Source: JBMOLK01 sp049325575 (GTDB lineage Bacteria > Bacillota > Clostridia > Acetivibrionales > Acetivibrionaceae). From it: DNA of 56,608 nt. The stretch lies in the NCBI GenBank assembly GCA_049325575.1, contig JBMOLK010000218.1:1-56608 (forward strand). The letters run 5' to 3'. The stretch's first letter is position 1. Each line of letters starts with the position of its first letter. This document shows, piece by piece, positions 34,409 through 41,627 of the stretch. The position numbers and the translations under genes were made by a program. The notes beneath the pieces are model-generated. The model saw nothing but the letters and a program-made list of their open reading frames with translations. It had not been told where the DNA came from and ran no database searches.

Positions 34409-35550
34409 AAAGAATTATTTTTACTATTTTACTAAGTTGCTTGGTGTTATTTTGTACATCATGCAGTAGGCCTGTTGAAACAACAAAAACTATCAACGAT
34501 TTGAAAAATGAAAAACCAAATGGTATAGATGCTTTTGGAGTAGTAAAAGTTAAGGATATCAAAAGTATATTTATAGACTTCCCTGTGATAGTTGAGAAGG
34601 TTAATATATGTAATGGACAAAAAGTAAAGAAGGGTGAGGTTTTATTGTCTCTGAATCTTCAGGATGTTACAGCGCAAATCAGCAGCAAGAAAAAGCAGAT
34701 AGAAATTGAAAAGTATCAGCTTGAGAAGCTGATAAATGACTTGTTAGGTGATCAGAAGGAAATAAAACGTTTACAGCAGGAACTTAAAGACAAAGAAGAA
34801 GGTTTTATGAAAGAAACGGATCCTGATATAAGCAAAGCTAAGAATGACTTGACTCATGCTCAGGATTTGTATAATAACTCAAGAAAAGAGCTACAGTCCA
34901 AAGATGAGTTATATAAGGCAGGTACTATTTCACAGAAAGATTTAGACGAATTTAGCAAAGTTGTAGAGGAATATAGAAAAAATATAATTGATGCCAGTTT
35001 TGCGCTGGAAAGCCTAAAGAAAAAGAAGAAAGATGAAATTGAACAGTTAAAGTCCAGAATAAATGGGTTACTTGCTCAAGTTGATAATGCCACTACAGGA
35101 AAAGAAACTAATCTTATTAAAATCCAAATGGAAAAAATAGAATTACTGGAGCTTGAATTAGACAGCCTAAATAAAAAAGTAAACAAAAGTTACATTAATG
35201 GAAGTGATGTTATTTCTGATTTGGAAAACGGTATAGTTGACAGTATTGCTGTAAAGCCTGGAGATGTTATTAAGCAGGGGCAAAGTCTTTTAAACCTAAT
35301 GGATTTGCAAAGCGTATTCATACAAGCAGAGGTAGCGGAACAGTTTATAAAAGATGTGAAGGTCGGAGCTGAGGTGAATATTATTCCTTTAGCAGACAAG
35401 AGTAGAAAATATAAGGGTAAGGTAATAAAAATATATAATAAGGCATTCCAAAAGGATGGAGAAACGAATATCCCTCTGGATATATCATTTTCAAATGATG
35501 ATGGATTTTTGATGCCGGATTTCAACGTTGATATAGAAATCTTAAATTAG
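34405..35550 (+). CDS. Membrane-fusion (HlyD/MacA-like) lipoprotein
   Basis: 381 aa from GTG 34405, overlapping the ATPase stop. The N-terminus (ILLSCLVLFCTSC) looks like a lipoprotein signal with the modified Cys after CTS, although position -3 is unusual. A short lipoyl-like half (VEKVNICNGQKVKKGEVLLS) leads into a long coiled-coil hairpin (about residues 90-260, rich in Lys/Glu/Gln), a second lipoyl-like half (IAVKPGDVIKQGQSLLNLMD) and a beta-barrel domain. In Gram-positives such adaptors work with MacB-like permeases (YknXYZ-type). It ends the cluster. Confidence 0.85.
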   Translation: MKRIIFTILLSCLVLFCTSCSRPVETTKTINDLKNEKPNGIDAFGVVKVKDIKSIFIDFPVIVEKVNICNGQKVKKGEVLLSLNLQDVTAQISSKKKQIEIEKYQLEKLINDLLGDQKEIKRLQQELKDKEEGFMKETDPDISKAKNDLTHAQDLYNNSRKELQSKDELYKAGTISQKDLDEFSKVVEEYRKNIIDASFALESLKKKKKDEIEQLKSRINGLLAQVDNATTGKETNLIKIQMEKIELLELELDSLNKKVNKSYINGSDVISDLENGIVDSIAVKPGDVIKQGQSLLNLMDLQSVFIQAEVAEQFIKDVKVGAEVNIIPLADKSRKYKGKVIKIYNKAFQKDGETNIPLDISFSNDDGFLMPDFNVDIEILN

Positions 35551-35745
35551 AAAGAGAGAATACAGAGATCAAAGAATGCCCAACTTTTTCGTTTCTAATA
35601 ATTACATTTGGGTTTTTATAGTGGACTAAAAAGTATAAACCACACCTGGTTAAATTAGGATATGCTACAGTCTATATATAGTTTTTAAACCCATAAAAAT
35701 AAATGGAATATCATATTTGATAGGAAATAACCTTTAACCCTATAG

Positions 35746-35771
35746 TTAAGGGCAGCTTTAACTGCCCTTAA
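35746..35771. terminator. Hairpin between the two convergent operons
   Basis: Perfect 10-bp stem TTAAGGGCAG/CTGCCCTTAA with a 6-nt loop, between the end of the biosynthetic cluster and the end of the minus-strand CO dehydrogenase operon. Neither side has a real T-run, so termination strength is uncertain. The same hairpin is preserved beside pseudogene copy B (10513-10538). Confidence 0.5.
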
Positions 35772-35778
35772 AATAACT

Positions 35779-37068
35779 TCAGGATAGAGAACTTACTTCA
35801 CTATAACCAAAGTTGGGGTTTAACATATTGTTTTTGATCTTCCCTACATTGACCTTGCTTTTCATAAGTGCACCAATAACACCTGCATTCTTGATATCAC
35901 CAAGAAAAATCATTCCTACAACAATGTCATCCTTTATAACCAGCTTCCTGTAAACCATATCAACGGGCCTAAAGTCAACATACTCTTCATACCCTGGACC
36001 GTCAGGTGAAGTAATGCCCATTGAAATCATCGGGATCTCACGGAATTCAGACGCATTCTGCATACTGATAAGGCTGTCAAACTCCTTCTTATGCCCTGCC
36101 ATATTGCTTCCTGCGATTTCCCCCTGTATAACTGCGTTTGGCCAAATAGGGCTTAAGGACATTTTCCCGGTTACAGCATCAATGGATTCTACAACATCCC
36201 CGGCAGCAAACACATCGTCTACAGAGGTCTGCAAGTATTTGTCCACTATAATACCCCTGTTGATTTTGAGCCCTGAATCCCTGACAAAGTCCAGGTTCGG
36301 CCTTGAGCCTGTTGATACAATGATCATATCGGCCTTAAATCTTCTGCCGTCCTCCAATATGACCCTTTCCGTATGTTTGCCTATAAAGACCTTAACCACA
36401 CTGGAATAAACGGATGAAGAAACTTTCGAGACACCGGCATTTAGTATAAGCCGTATACCTTCCTCCTCTACGGAGTTTTGTATTATCTCTGATGCCCTTT
36501 CGTCAAGCAGGTTCATTAGAACTCTTGGAGTCCTCTCGATGATTGTTACTTCCTTGCCGTTTTTGTAGAGGTTAAATGCTGCCTCAAGGCCGACAAAACC
36601 TGCACCGATGATTATTATCCTTCTTGCACCCTTGGAACCCTCAATAATCTTTTTTGCCTCATCAAGGGTACTTAGGAAGTAGGTGTTTGCAGACTCCAGT
36701 CCTTGAATTGGCGGAAGAATCTGAATGCTTCCGCTTGCGATCAACAGCTTGTCGTAGTTAAATACTGAACCGTTTTCGCTGTAACTGTCATTGCTGCTTG
36801 TCACCACTTGCTTTAATTTGAAGTCTATACTCAAAACCTTGTGATCGTAATATATCTCAATATTATTCTTCTTGTAAAAATCTTTTTCTCTAATAAACAT
36901 TCTTTCTTCCGATACCTGTCCGGACAAAAAGTCCGGAAGCAGGCATTTGGAATATACAGCATATTTTTCTGAAGTTAGGATTATAATTTGACCGCCTTTA
37001 TCCAGCTTGCGAATCCTTTCGGCTGCTGCGATACCCGCAGCACCATTTCCTATAATTACATACTTCAT
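35779..37068 (-). CDS. NAD(P)/FAD-dependent pyridine nucleotide-disulfide oxidoreductase (CODH-associated)
   Basis: 429 aa. FAD-binding IIGNGAAGIAAAERI, an NAD-binding second Rossmann motif (IIIGAGFVGLEAA), and the C-terminal FAD motif (VFAAGDVVES). C42 in VYSKCLLP resembles the single active Cys of the NADH oxidase/CoA-disulfide reductase branch. Its ATG directly follows the CooF stop. In clostridia, cooS-cooF-oxidoreductase sets are thought to pass electrons from CO through CooF to NAD(P). Two decayed pieces of this gene sit at 8981-9198 and 10510-10874. Confidence 0.88.
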   Translation of the reverse strand: MKYVIIGNGAAGIAAAERIRKLDKGGQIIILTSEKYAVYSKCLLPDFLSGQVSEERMFIREKDFYKKNNIEIYYDHKVLSIDFKLKQVVTSSNDSYSENGSVFNYDKLLIASGSIQILPPIQGLESANTYFLSTLDEAKKIIEGSKGARRIIIIGAGFVGLEAAFNLYKNGKEVTIIERTPRVLMNLLDERASEIIQNSVEEEGIRLILNAGVSKVSSSVYSSVVKVFIGKHTERVILEDGRRFKADMIIVSTGSRPNLDFVRDSGLKINRGIIVDKYLQTSVDDVFAAGDVVESIDAVTGKMSLSPIWPNAVIQGEIAGSNMAGHKKEFDSLISMQNASEFREIPMISMGITSPDGPGYEEYVDFRPVDMVYRKLVIKDDIVVGMIFLGDIKNAGVIGALMKSKVNVGKIKNNMLNPNFGYSEVSSLS

Positions 37069-37575
37069 TTACATATCACCTTCCTGACCGTCAGAACTGC
37101 TCTCTGCTGCTAATTGCCTTTTATACTCTGTAAATTCGTCTTCCTCCATATAAACTATGGCACCCTTTGGACAGGACTCCACGCATGCAGGATATCCTCT
37201 GTTAATACATAGGTCACACTTAACTGCGATTTTCCTGTCGCCATCCTGCTTGGGGGATATTACTCCAAATGGACAGGCCATAACACACATCCAGCACCCG
37301 ACACACTTTTGAGTATTGAACTCATTGGAAACTATCCCCGTTTTCTCATCCTTTCTCATTGCTCCGGTCATACAGGCTTTAACACACGCAGGCTCCTCGC
37401 AGTGGCGGCAAACCAAAGGTACAGGACTCTTTTCAACAACCTGAAGGTGAATTCTTGCAGGCTCCGAGTCTCTGATAGGCGCATAGAATTCAGAGCCAGC
37501 ATGGGCTTTCTGGCAAGCTACCACACAATTCATGCATCCATTACATTTTTCCTTAATTACATAGATTCTTTTCAT
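37069..37575 (-). CDS. cooF: CooF-like polyferredoxin (4 x 4Fe-4S)
   Basis: 168 aa with four cysteine clusters: CNGCMNCVVAC, CRHCEEPACVKAC, CVGCWMCVMAC and CDLCINRGYPACVESC. This is the electron-transfer subunit type (DMSO reductase B/CooF) that accepts electrons from CooS. GGAGGG precedes the ATG. It sits between cooS (24 nt away) and the flavin oxidoreductase (adjacent), so the flow CooS to CooF to NAD(P) is the obvious reading. Confidence 0.92.
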   Translation of the reverse strand: MKRIYVIKEKCNGCMNCVVACQKAHAGSEFYAPIRDSEPARIHLQVVEKSPVPLVCRHCEEPACVKACMTGAMRKDEKTGIVSNEFNTQKCVGCWMCVMACPFGVISPKQDGDRKIAVKCDLCINRGYPACVESCPKGAIVYMEEDEFTEYKRQLAAESSSDGQEGDM

Positions 37576-37599
37576 GACAACTGCCCTCCTTAGAGCCGG

Positions 37600-39501
37600 C
37601 TAAATGCCAAGACCTCTTCTTTTAGACACAATATGGCTCTCAATAGCCTCTGCCGCCTTTACCATATCCTGTTCGACGCATACCTTTCCACCTACAAGAG
37701 CCTCTACGTCCTGGGTAAGGATTTTAACTACGCCAGGTGCCCCTGCTACCGGTGGTACAGGTCCAAGATGGGTCAAGAGCCCGAAGGTAACAGCGAAGAA
37801 ACCGTCGGCTACAGCCTTCTGCTCAAGATACTCAGGCGCAGATGCAGCTACAGGCAGATCGCTGGTATCAACCCCAAGAGCGTTGGCAATAGCAGTTACG
37901 GCAACACCAATCCTGCCGATATCAATACATGAACCGAAGTTCAATACAGGCGGTATGCCCAGTGCCTTACAAATACCCTGGAGCTTTTGGCCTGCATATT
38001 TTGAAGCTTCCAATGTCTGCAGCCCTTCAATCTGGGCACCACTTGAGACACAGCCTGAAGTAATTACCAGGATATCTCTCTTTAGGAGTTCCTTAATCAA
38101 GGTTATTGAAGATGAGTCATGGCCGTTCCTGTTGTTTGTACATCCTACAACGGCCGCAATTCCTTTTATAGTCCCATCCTTAATAACGTTGAGCAGCGGA
38201 TCAAGGCTTCCTCCAAGGACGTTAAGCAAAGATTCAACACCGACCCCGGCAATAACATCTGACTTGTATTTGGGAATATGAACCGCATTTACTTTACCCC
38301 TGTTCTTGTAAGCTTCAAGAGCAAGATTTATTAATTCCACAGCCTGTTCCTTAACCTTTTCAGGCTTGTAATCAATATTTGTATCTACGCCCTCCATTCT
38401 GATAACATGGGATACCGATACAACTTTTGTATGGAACTTGTCAGCCGCAAGCTTCATGCCGGGGATGGAGCAGTTAAGATCCATCATTACAAGGTCAATG
38501 GCGCCTGTGGATACCATGAGTTCCTGTGTGAGCCAGTTGCCGAGCTGACCTGCATAGCCTTTTCCGGCTGTACCCATTCTCTGAAGCAATTCCTGTCCTG
38601 TATCCATTGAACCGTAAAGCTTGATGCCTTTTGCGCCAAGTGCTTTTGCCCTGCTTTGGAGCTCCTTGTTATTTGCAATTTCATTCAACACAGCAACAGC
38701 CACATAAGGTACATGACCATGAGCCACAATATTGATTGTGTCAGGGTCGATTACTCCCAGGTCGGCTTCGGTTTTACCAATCTGTGGATTTCCCAGGATG
38801 ATATCCTGAAGTGTAATTGTTGCAATAAGCCCCATGTAACCGGTAGCAATTGAAAGCTTCATGGCGTTAAGCAGCAGACTCACCGGATCAGTATTAATGT
38901 TTGACATTGTCATGGTCATCGCGTCTCTTAGCTCTGACAATGGCCCTCCGGGAATTATTCCGAGCTTACCCCACTTTTCCAGTCTGCCTTTTGGTGCAAG
39001 CAGTTCAACAAGCTTTAGAGGCTCATCTGTACCTTTTCTAAGCTCATAGGTTATAGCATCTGCAAGTTCAAGTGCCAATGCGTTTTTTTCCTTTTTATTG
39101 TCAAGACCGATAAGGCCTGCAATATCTCTTAATTTACCCTCTTCATGGATAGTGTAAGGAGTCTTACCCTTAGCAGTAGCCCTCAAGGTATCAATTGCCT
39201 CCTCCAACTGGTGACAGTATGCAGAGAGACCGTGACATTCAAGTCTTAGCATATTTCTTGCTGCAATGGTGTCAGCTGTTGCACCGCAGATTGCTCTAGG
39301 TGCCTTAGGTGTTATTCTGCATGGCCCGTGAGAGCACAGCTGGCAGCATACCCCTTCCATACCGAAACCGCACTGGGGCAGTTGGTCCTGGTATCTGTCA
39401 AAGGTTGTTTTAATCCCCAGTTCTTTTGCTCTTACATGCATCTCCTGAATAGATGCATGTGATGATGTGCATGTATTGCAATCTCCAATACATTGTGCCA
39501 T
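37600..39501 (-). CDS. cooS: Anaerobic carbon monoxide dehydrogenase catalytic subunit (atypical C-cluster)
   Basis: 633 aa, normal CooS length. D-cluster cysteines C44 and C52, and B-cluster C53, C56, C61 and C72, are present. C-cluster candidates are H261/H263 (AHGHVPY), C344 (DLNCSIPG), C454 (VGCTNN), C484 (TSGCVS) and C525 (FGSCID). The position of C295 in Carboxydothermus CODH-II (GICCTGNE) reads GSMDTGQE here, so D300 replaces a metal-ligand Cys. The His-rich proton channel is also reduced (CHGLSAYCH). It may be an inactive or altered CODH, or one with another substrate. GGAGG lies 10 nt upstream, and the promoter region holds Rex-like and FNR-like operators. Local GC is visibly higher than in region 1. 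Confidence 0.9.
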   Translation of the reverse strand: MAQCIGDCNTCTSSHASIQEMHVRAKELGIKTTFDRYQDQLPQCGFGMEGVCCQLCSHGPCRITPKAPRAICGATADTIAARNMLRLECHGLSAYCHQLEEAIDTLRATAKGKTPYTIHEEGKLRDIAGLIGLDNKKEKNALALELADAITYELRKGTDEPLKLVELLAPKGRLEKWGKLGIIPGGPLSELRDAMTMTMSNINTDPVSLLLNAMKLSIATGYMGLIATITLQDIILGNPQIGKTEADLGVIDPDTINIVAHGHVPYVAVAVLNEIANNKELQSRAKALGAKGIKLYGSMDTGQELLQRMGTAGKGYAGQLGNWLTQELMVSTGAIDLVMMDLNCSIPGMKLAADKFHTKVVSVSHVIRMEGVDTNIDYKPEKVKEQAVELINLALEAYKNRGKVNAVHIPKYKSDVIAGVGVESLLNVLGGSLDPLLNVIKDGTIKGIAAVVGCTNNRNGHDSSSITLIKELLKRDILVITSGCVSSGAQIEGLQTLEASKYAGQKLQGICKALGIPPVLNFGSCIDIGRIGVAVTAIANALGVDTSDLPVAASAPEYLEQKAVADGFFAVTFGLLTHLGPVPPVAGAPGVVKILTQDVEALVGGKVCVEQDMVKAAEAIESHIVSKRRGLGI

Positions 39502-39565
39502 TTTCTCATACCTCCAGTTCTAAATCTTTTTATAATTATTTGATTGTTTTTATTTTCTGGATATA

Positions 39566-39581
39566 TGTTAACAAGTTAACA
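39566..39581. promoter_or_regulatory. Rex-type operator
   Basis: TGTTAACAAGTTAACA is a perfect palindrome and fits the Rex consensus (TTGTTAA-N4-TTAACAA) at nearly every position. Rex senses the NADH/NAD+ ratio. It lies between the divergent cooS and FNR-like genes, 65 nt before the cooS start. Confidence 0.65.
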
Positions 39582-39592
39582 AGGGGATTGTA

Positions 39593-39608
39593 TGTGATTG
39601 CAATCACT
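39593..39608. promoter_or_regulatory. CRP/FNR-type operator
   Basis: TGTGATTGCAATCACT, palindromic at 14 of 16 positions, in the cooS/FNR-like divergent promoter region, next to the Rex-like site. It matches the TGTGAT-N4-ATCACA sites found upstream of the formate/nitrite-family channel. Confidence 0.7.
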
Positions 39609-39735
39609 TTTCATATAAAGGGGTATAGAAAATGGGCAACTCTTATTTATGAAGGTGTGATAAATATCATTTCATTTTTGTTAGATAATAATTATAGTTA
39701 AGGTATTAGATATCAGTTTAAAGGGGTGAATAAAT

Positions 39736-40446
39736 ATGTTTGATGAAAATTGCAGTTGTACAGTAGAAAATCATATGATGTGTGCAGGCAGGGTTCCTAT
39801 TTTTTCCTCCCTTGATAAAGATGAATTAAAACAGGTTGTTTCTTTGGTAGTACAGAAAAAATATAAAAAGGATACTATGATTGTTTCAGAGGGAGACATA
39901 CCCCAGAATTTCATTATTGTCAGTAAAGGCAAGATAAAGATCTACGGGTATTCACAGGAGGGTAAGGAACAAATAATGTATATGCTGACGGATGGAGACT
40001 TCTTTGGTGCGAGAGACCTTATCCATGATAAGGAAGCCGACTATAATGCCCAGGCTATGGAGGACACCATAGTATGTGCCATTGACAAACATAAATTTCA
40101 AAAGCTGCTGCTAAGGTTTCCGGGTATAAGCATAAAAATTATGGAGGTACTCTGTGAGCGCCTTGAAAAGATGGAGTCTTTGTTTAGGAAAATAAGCCCC
40201 AAGGATGTGGATTCCAGGGTCAATATGATGCTGATTGAGCTGGCGCAAAGATACGGCAGGAAACAAGATGAGGGAACTTTGATAGAGCTTCCCATGAGCA
40301 GGGAGGATATGGCCAACTATATAGGAGTAGCAAGGGAGACGGTCAGCAGGAAGCTTACATCTCTAAAAGAAGAGGGTATTATAGAAATAATGGGCAAAAA
40401 AAGAATATTGATTCTTAACGATGATGCCTTGGAAAGCTCGATGTAG
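39736..40446 (+). CDS. FNR/CRP-family redox regulator (copy 1)
   Basis: 236 aa. It has an N-terminal Cys cluster C6, C8, C16, a cyclic-nucleotide-like beta-roll, a long dimer helix and a winged HTH with SREDMANYIGVARETVSRKL. C114 (TIVCAIDKHKF) aligns with C122 of E. coli FNR, so a 4Fe-4S cluster from C6/C8/C16 plus C114 is plausible. AAAGGGG lies 8 nt upstream. It is divergent from cooS and precedes gnd-zwf, and FNR-like sites lie on both sides. It is probably the local O2/NO or redox sensor. CooA-like heme sensing is an alternative, but the Cys set argues against it. Confidence 0.88.
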   Translation: MFDENCSCTVENHMMCAGRVPIFSSLDKDELKQVVSLVVQKKYKKDTMIVSEGDIPQNFIIVSKGKIKIYGYSQEGKEQIMYMLTDGDFFGARDLIHDKEADYNAQAMEDTIVCAIDKHKFQKLLLRFPGISIKIMEVLCERLEKMESLFRKISPKDVDSRVNMMLIELAQRYGRKQDEGTLIELPMSREDMANYIGVARETVSRKLTSLKEEGIIEIMGKKRILILNDDALESSM

Positions 40447-40483
40447 TCCTATAAAACCTATAAACCCTTAATAAAAGTCAGAG

Positions 40484-40580
40484 CTATATTGAACGCGATA
40501 AAGATTTTACATCGCGATTCAATTTCCTTGATCTAATATCGCGAAGACTAACTTCTTCAATATAGAGTCTTTTTCGCGAT
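40484..40580. repeat. Nested inverted repeats with four CGCGA boxes
   Basis: CTATATTGAA (40484-40493) pairs perfectly with TTCAATATAG (40556-40565). Between and beside the arms lie CGCGAT (40494-40499), ATCGCG (40511-40516), ATCGCGA (40538-40544) and TCGCGAT (40574-40580). The GC-rich boxes stand out in AT-rich DNA. It could be an operator array for an unknown regulator, a structured RNA or a small mobile repeat. Confidence 0.6.
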
Positions 40581-40617
40581 TTATATAGAAATAAATTTCC
40601 TGCCTTGACTTTTTTAT

Positions 40618-40632
40618 TTTGATTCAAATCAC
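40618..40632. promoter_or_regulatory. FNR-type operator upstream of gnd
   Basis: TTTGATTCAAATCAC fits TTGAT-N4-ATCAA with one change. It lies about 75-90 nt before the gnd start, a normal distance for a class I/II FNR activator site. Confidence 0.6.
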
Positions 40633-40708
40633 ATATATCTTTTTTAAAATATCTTAAAATTAAATAAATACCCCTGTAAAGGATTAAGGGAAGGAAGGGT
40701 GATACACA

Positions 40709-41605
40709 ATGCAAGTTGGACTTATCGGTCTTGGGAAAATGGGGCTAAGCCTTGCGTTAAATATGAAGGATAAGGGACATTCTGTCATAGCCTATGATAA
40801 ATCAGAAGAAAGAAATCTTACTGCAGAGCAGGCAGGAATAACAACAGTACCCTCAGTTGAGGAAATGGTACGGCAAACGGAGCAAAGAAGGATAGTGTGG
40901 CTGATGGTTCCTGCAGGAAAGCCAGTTGATGAGGCTATTGAAACCCTTGGTAGTATGGTTGATAAAAACGATGTAATCATTGATGGCGGAAATTCTCACT
41001 ATAAGGACAGCATGGAAAGGTACCAGAAGCTTAAAAGCAAAGGAATTGACTTTGTAGATATAGGAACAAGCGGAGGGATCGAAGGAGCAAGGTATGGCGT
41101 GTGTACAATGGCAGGCGCTGAAAAAAGTGTTTTTGAGTTTATTGAGCCTTTATTAAAGGATATCAGTGTTAAAGATGGGTATTTTCATGCAGGAGAGAAC
41201 GGCTCGGGACACTTTCTGAAAATGGTGCACAACGGTATTGAATACGGAATGCTTCAGGCGATAGGCGAAGGCTTTGAGATTTTGGAAAAAAGCCGGTTCA
41301 ATTATGATTTCAGGGAAGTTGCAAAAGTCTGGAATCATGGCTCTGTAATCAGAGGATGGCTAATGGAGCTGACAGAGAAGGCTTTTGAGAAAAGTGCAAG
41401 GCTGGATGATTTAAAAGGTATTGTACATTCTTCCGGGGAAGGGCTTTGGACTGTGCAGGAAGCACTTGAACTTAAAGTACCGGCGCCGGTTATAACCGAA
41501 TCCCTTATGATGAGGTTCAGATCTTTACAGGAAGATTCATTTTCGGGAAAAGTAATAGCTGCATTGAGAAATGAGTTCGGAGGCCATGCCTTCGAAAAGA
41601 AATAG
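40709..41605 (+). CDS. gnd: 6-phosphogluconate dehydrogenase, decarboxylating (short NAD-type)
   Basis: 298 aa. N-terminal Rossmann motif GLIGLGKMGLSLALNM, the substrate-site motif GTSGGIEGARYG, and HNGIEYGMLQ. It belongs to the short GntZ/YqeC-like class (about 300 aa) rather than the 470-aa class. It converts 6-phosphogluconate to ribulose-5-phosphate with NAD(P)H. It lies 22 nt upstream of zwf. The set supplies reductant, consistent with an FNR-like site upstream and with the detoxification genes around it. Confidence 0.92.
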   Translation: MQVGLIGLGKMGLSLALNMKDKGHSVIAYDKSEERNLTAEQAGITTVPSVEEMVRQTEQRRIVWLMVPAGKPVDEAIETLGSMVDKNDVIIDGGNSHYKDSMERYQKLKSKGIDFVDIGTSGGIEGARYGVCTMAGAEKSVFEFIEPLLKDISVKDGYFHAGENGSGHFLKMVHNGIEYGMLQAIGEGFEILEKSRFNYDFREVAKVWNHGSVIRGWLMELTEKAFEKSARLDDLKGIVHSSGEGLWTVQEALELKVPAPVITESLMMRFRSLQEDSFSGKVIAALRNEFGGHAFEKK

Positions 41606-41627
41606 ACTGGTGACAGGAGGAAAAGAT

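Larger units (their letters stand above)
11356..35550 (+). other. Biosynthetic gene cluster: anaerobic type II polyketide/polyene pathway
   Basis: Twenty-one genes in one direction, from chorismate mutase/DAHP synthase to a membrane-fusion lipoprotein. Many neighbours overlap or are separated by fewer than 40 nt. The biosynthetic half (11356-26105) carries the ACP, KS-CLF, KR, DH, two U32 proteins, three CrtI-like flavoproteins, a methyltransferase and an MBL hydrolase. The export half (26151-35550) carries two ABC modules, an MFS pump and a membrane-fusion lipoprotein. There is no acyltransferase, phosphopantetheinyl transferase or classical aromatase/cyclase, so malonyl loading must use FabD from fatty acid synthesis. 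KR and DH without enoyl reductase point to a polyene chain. Confidence 0.8.
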
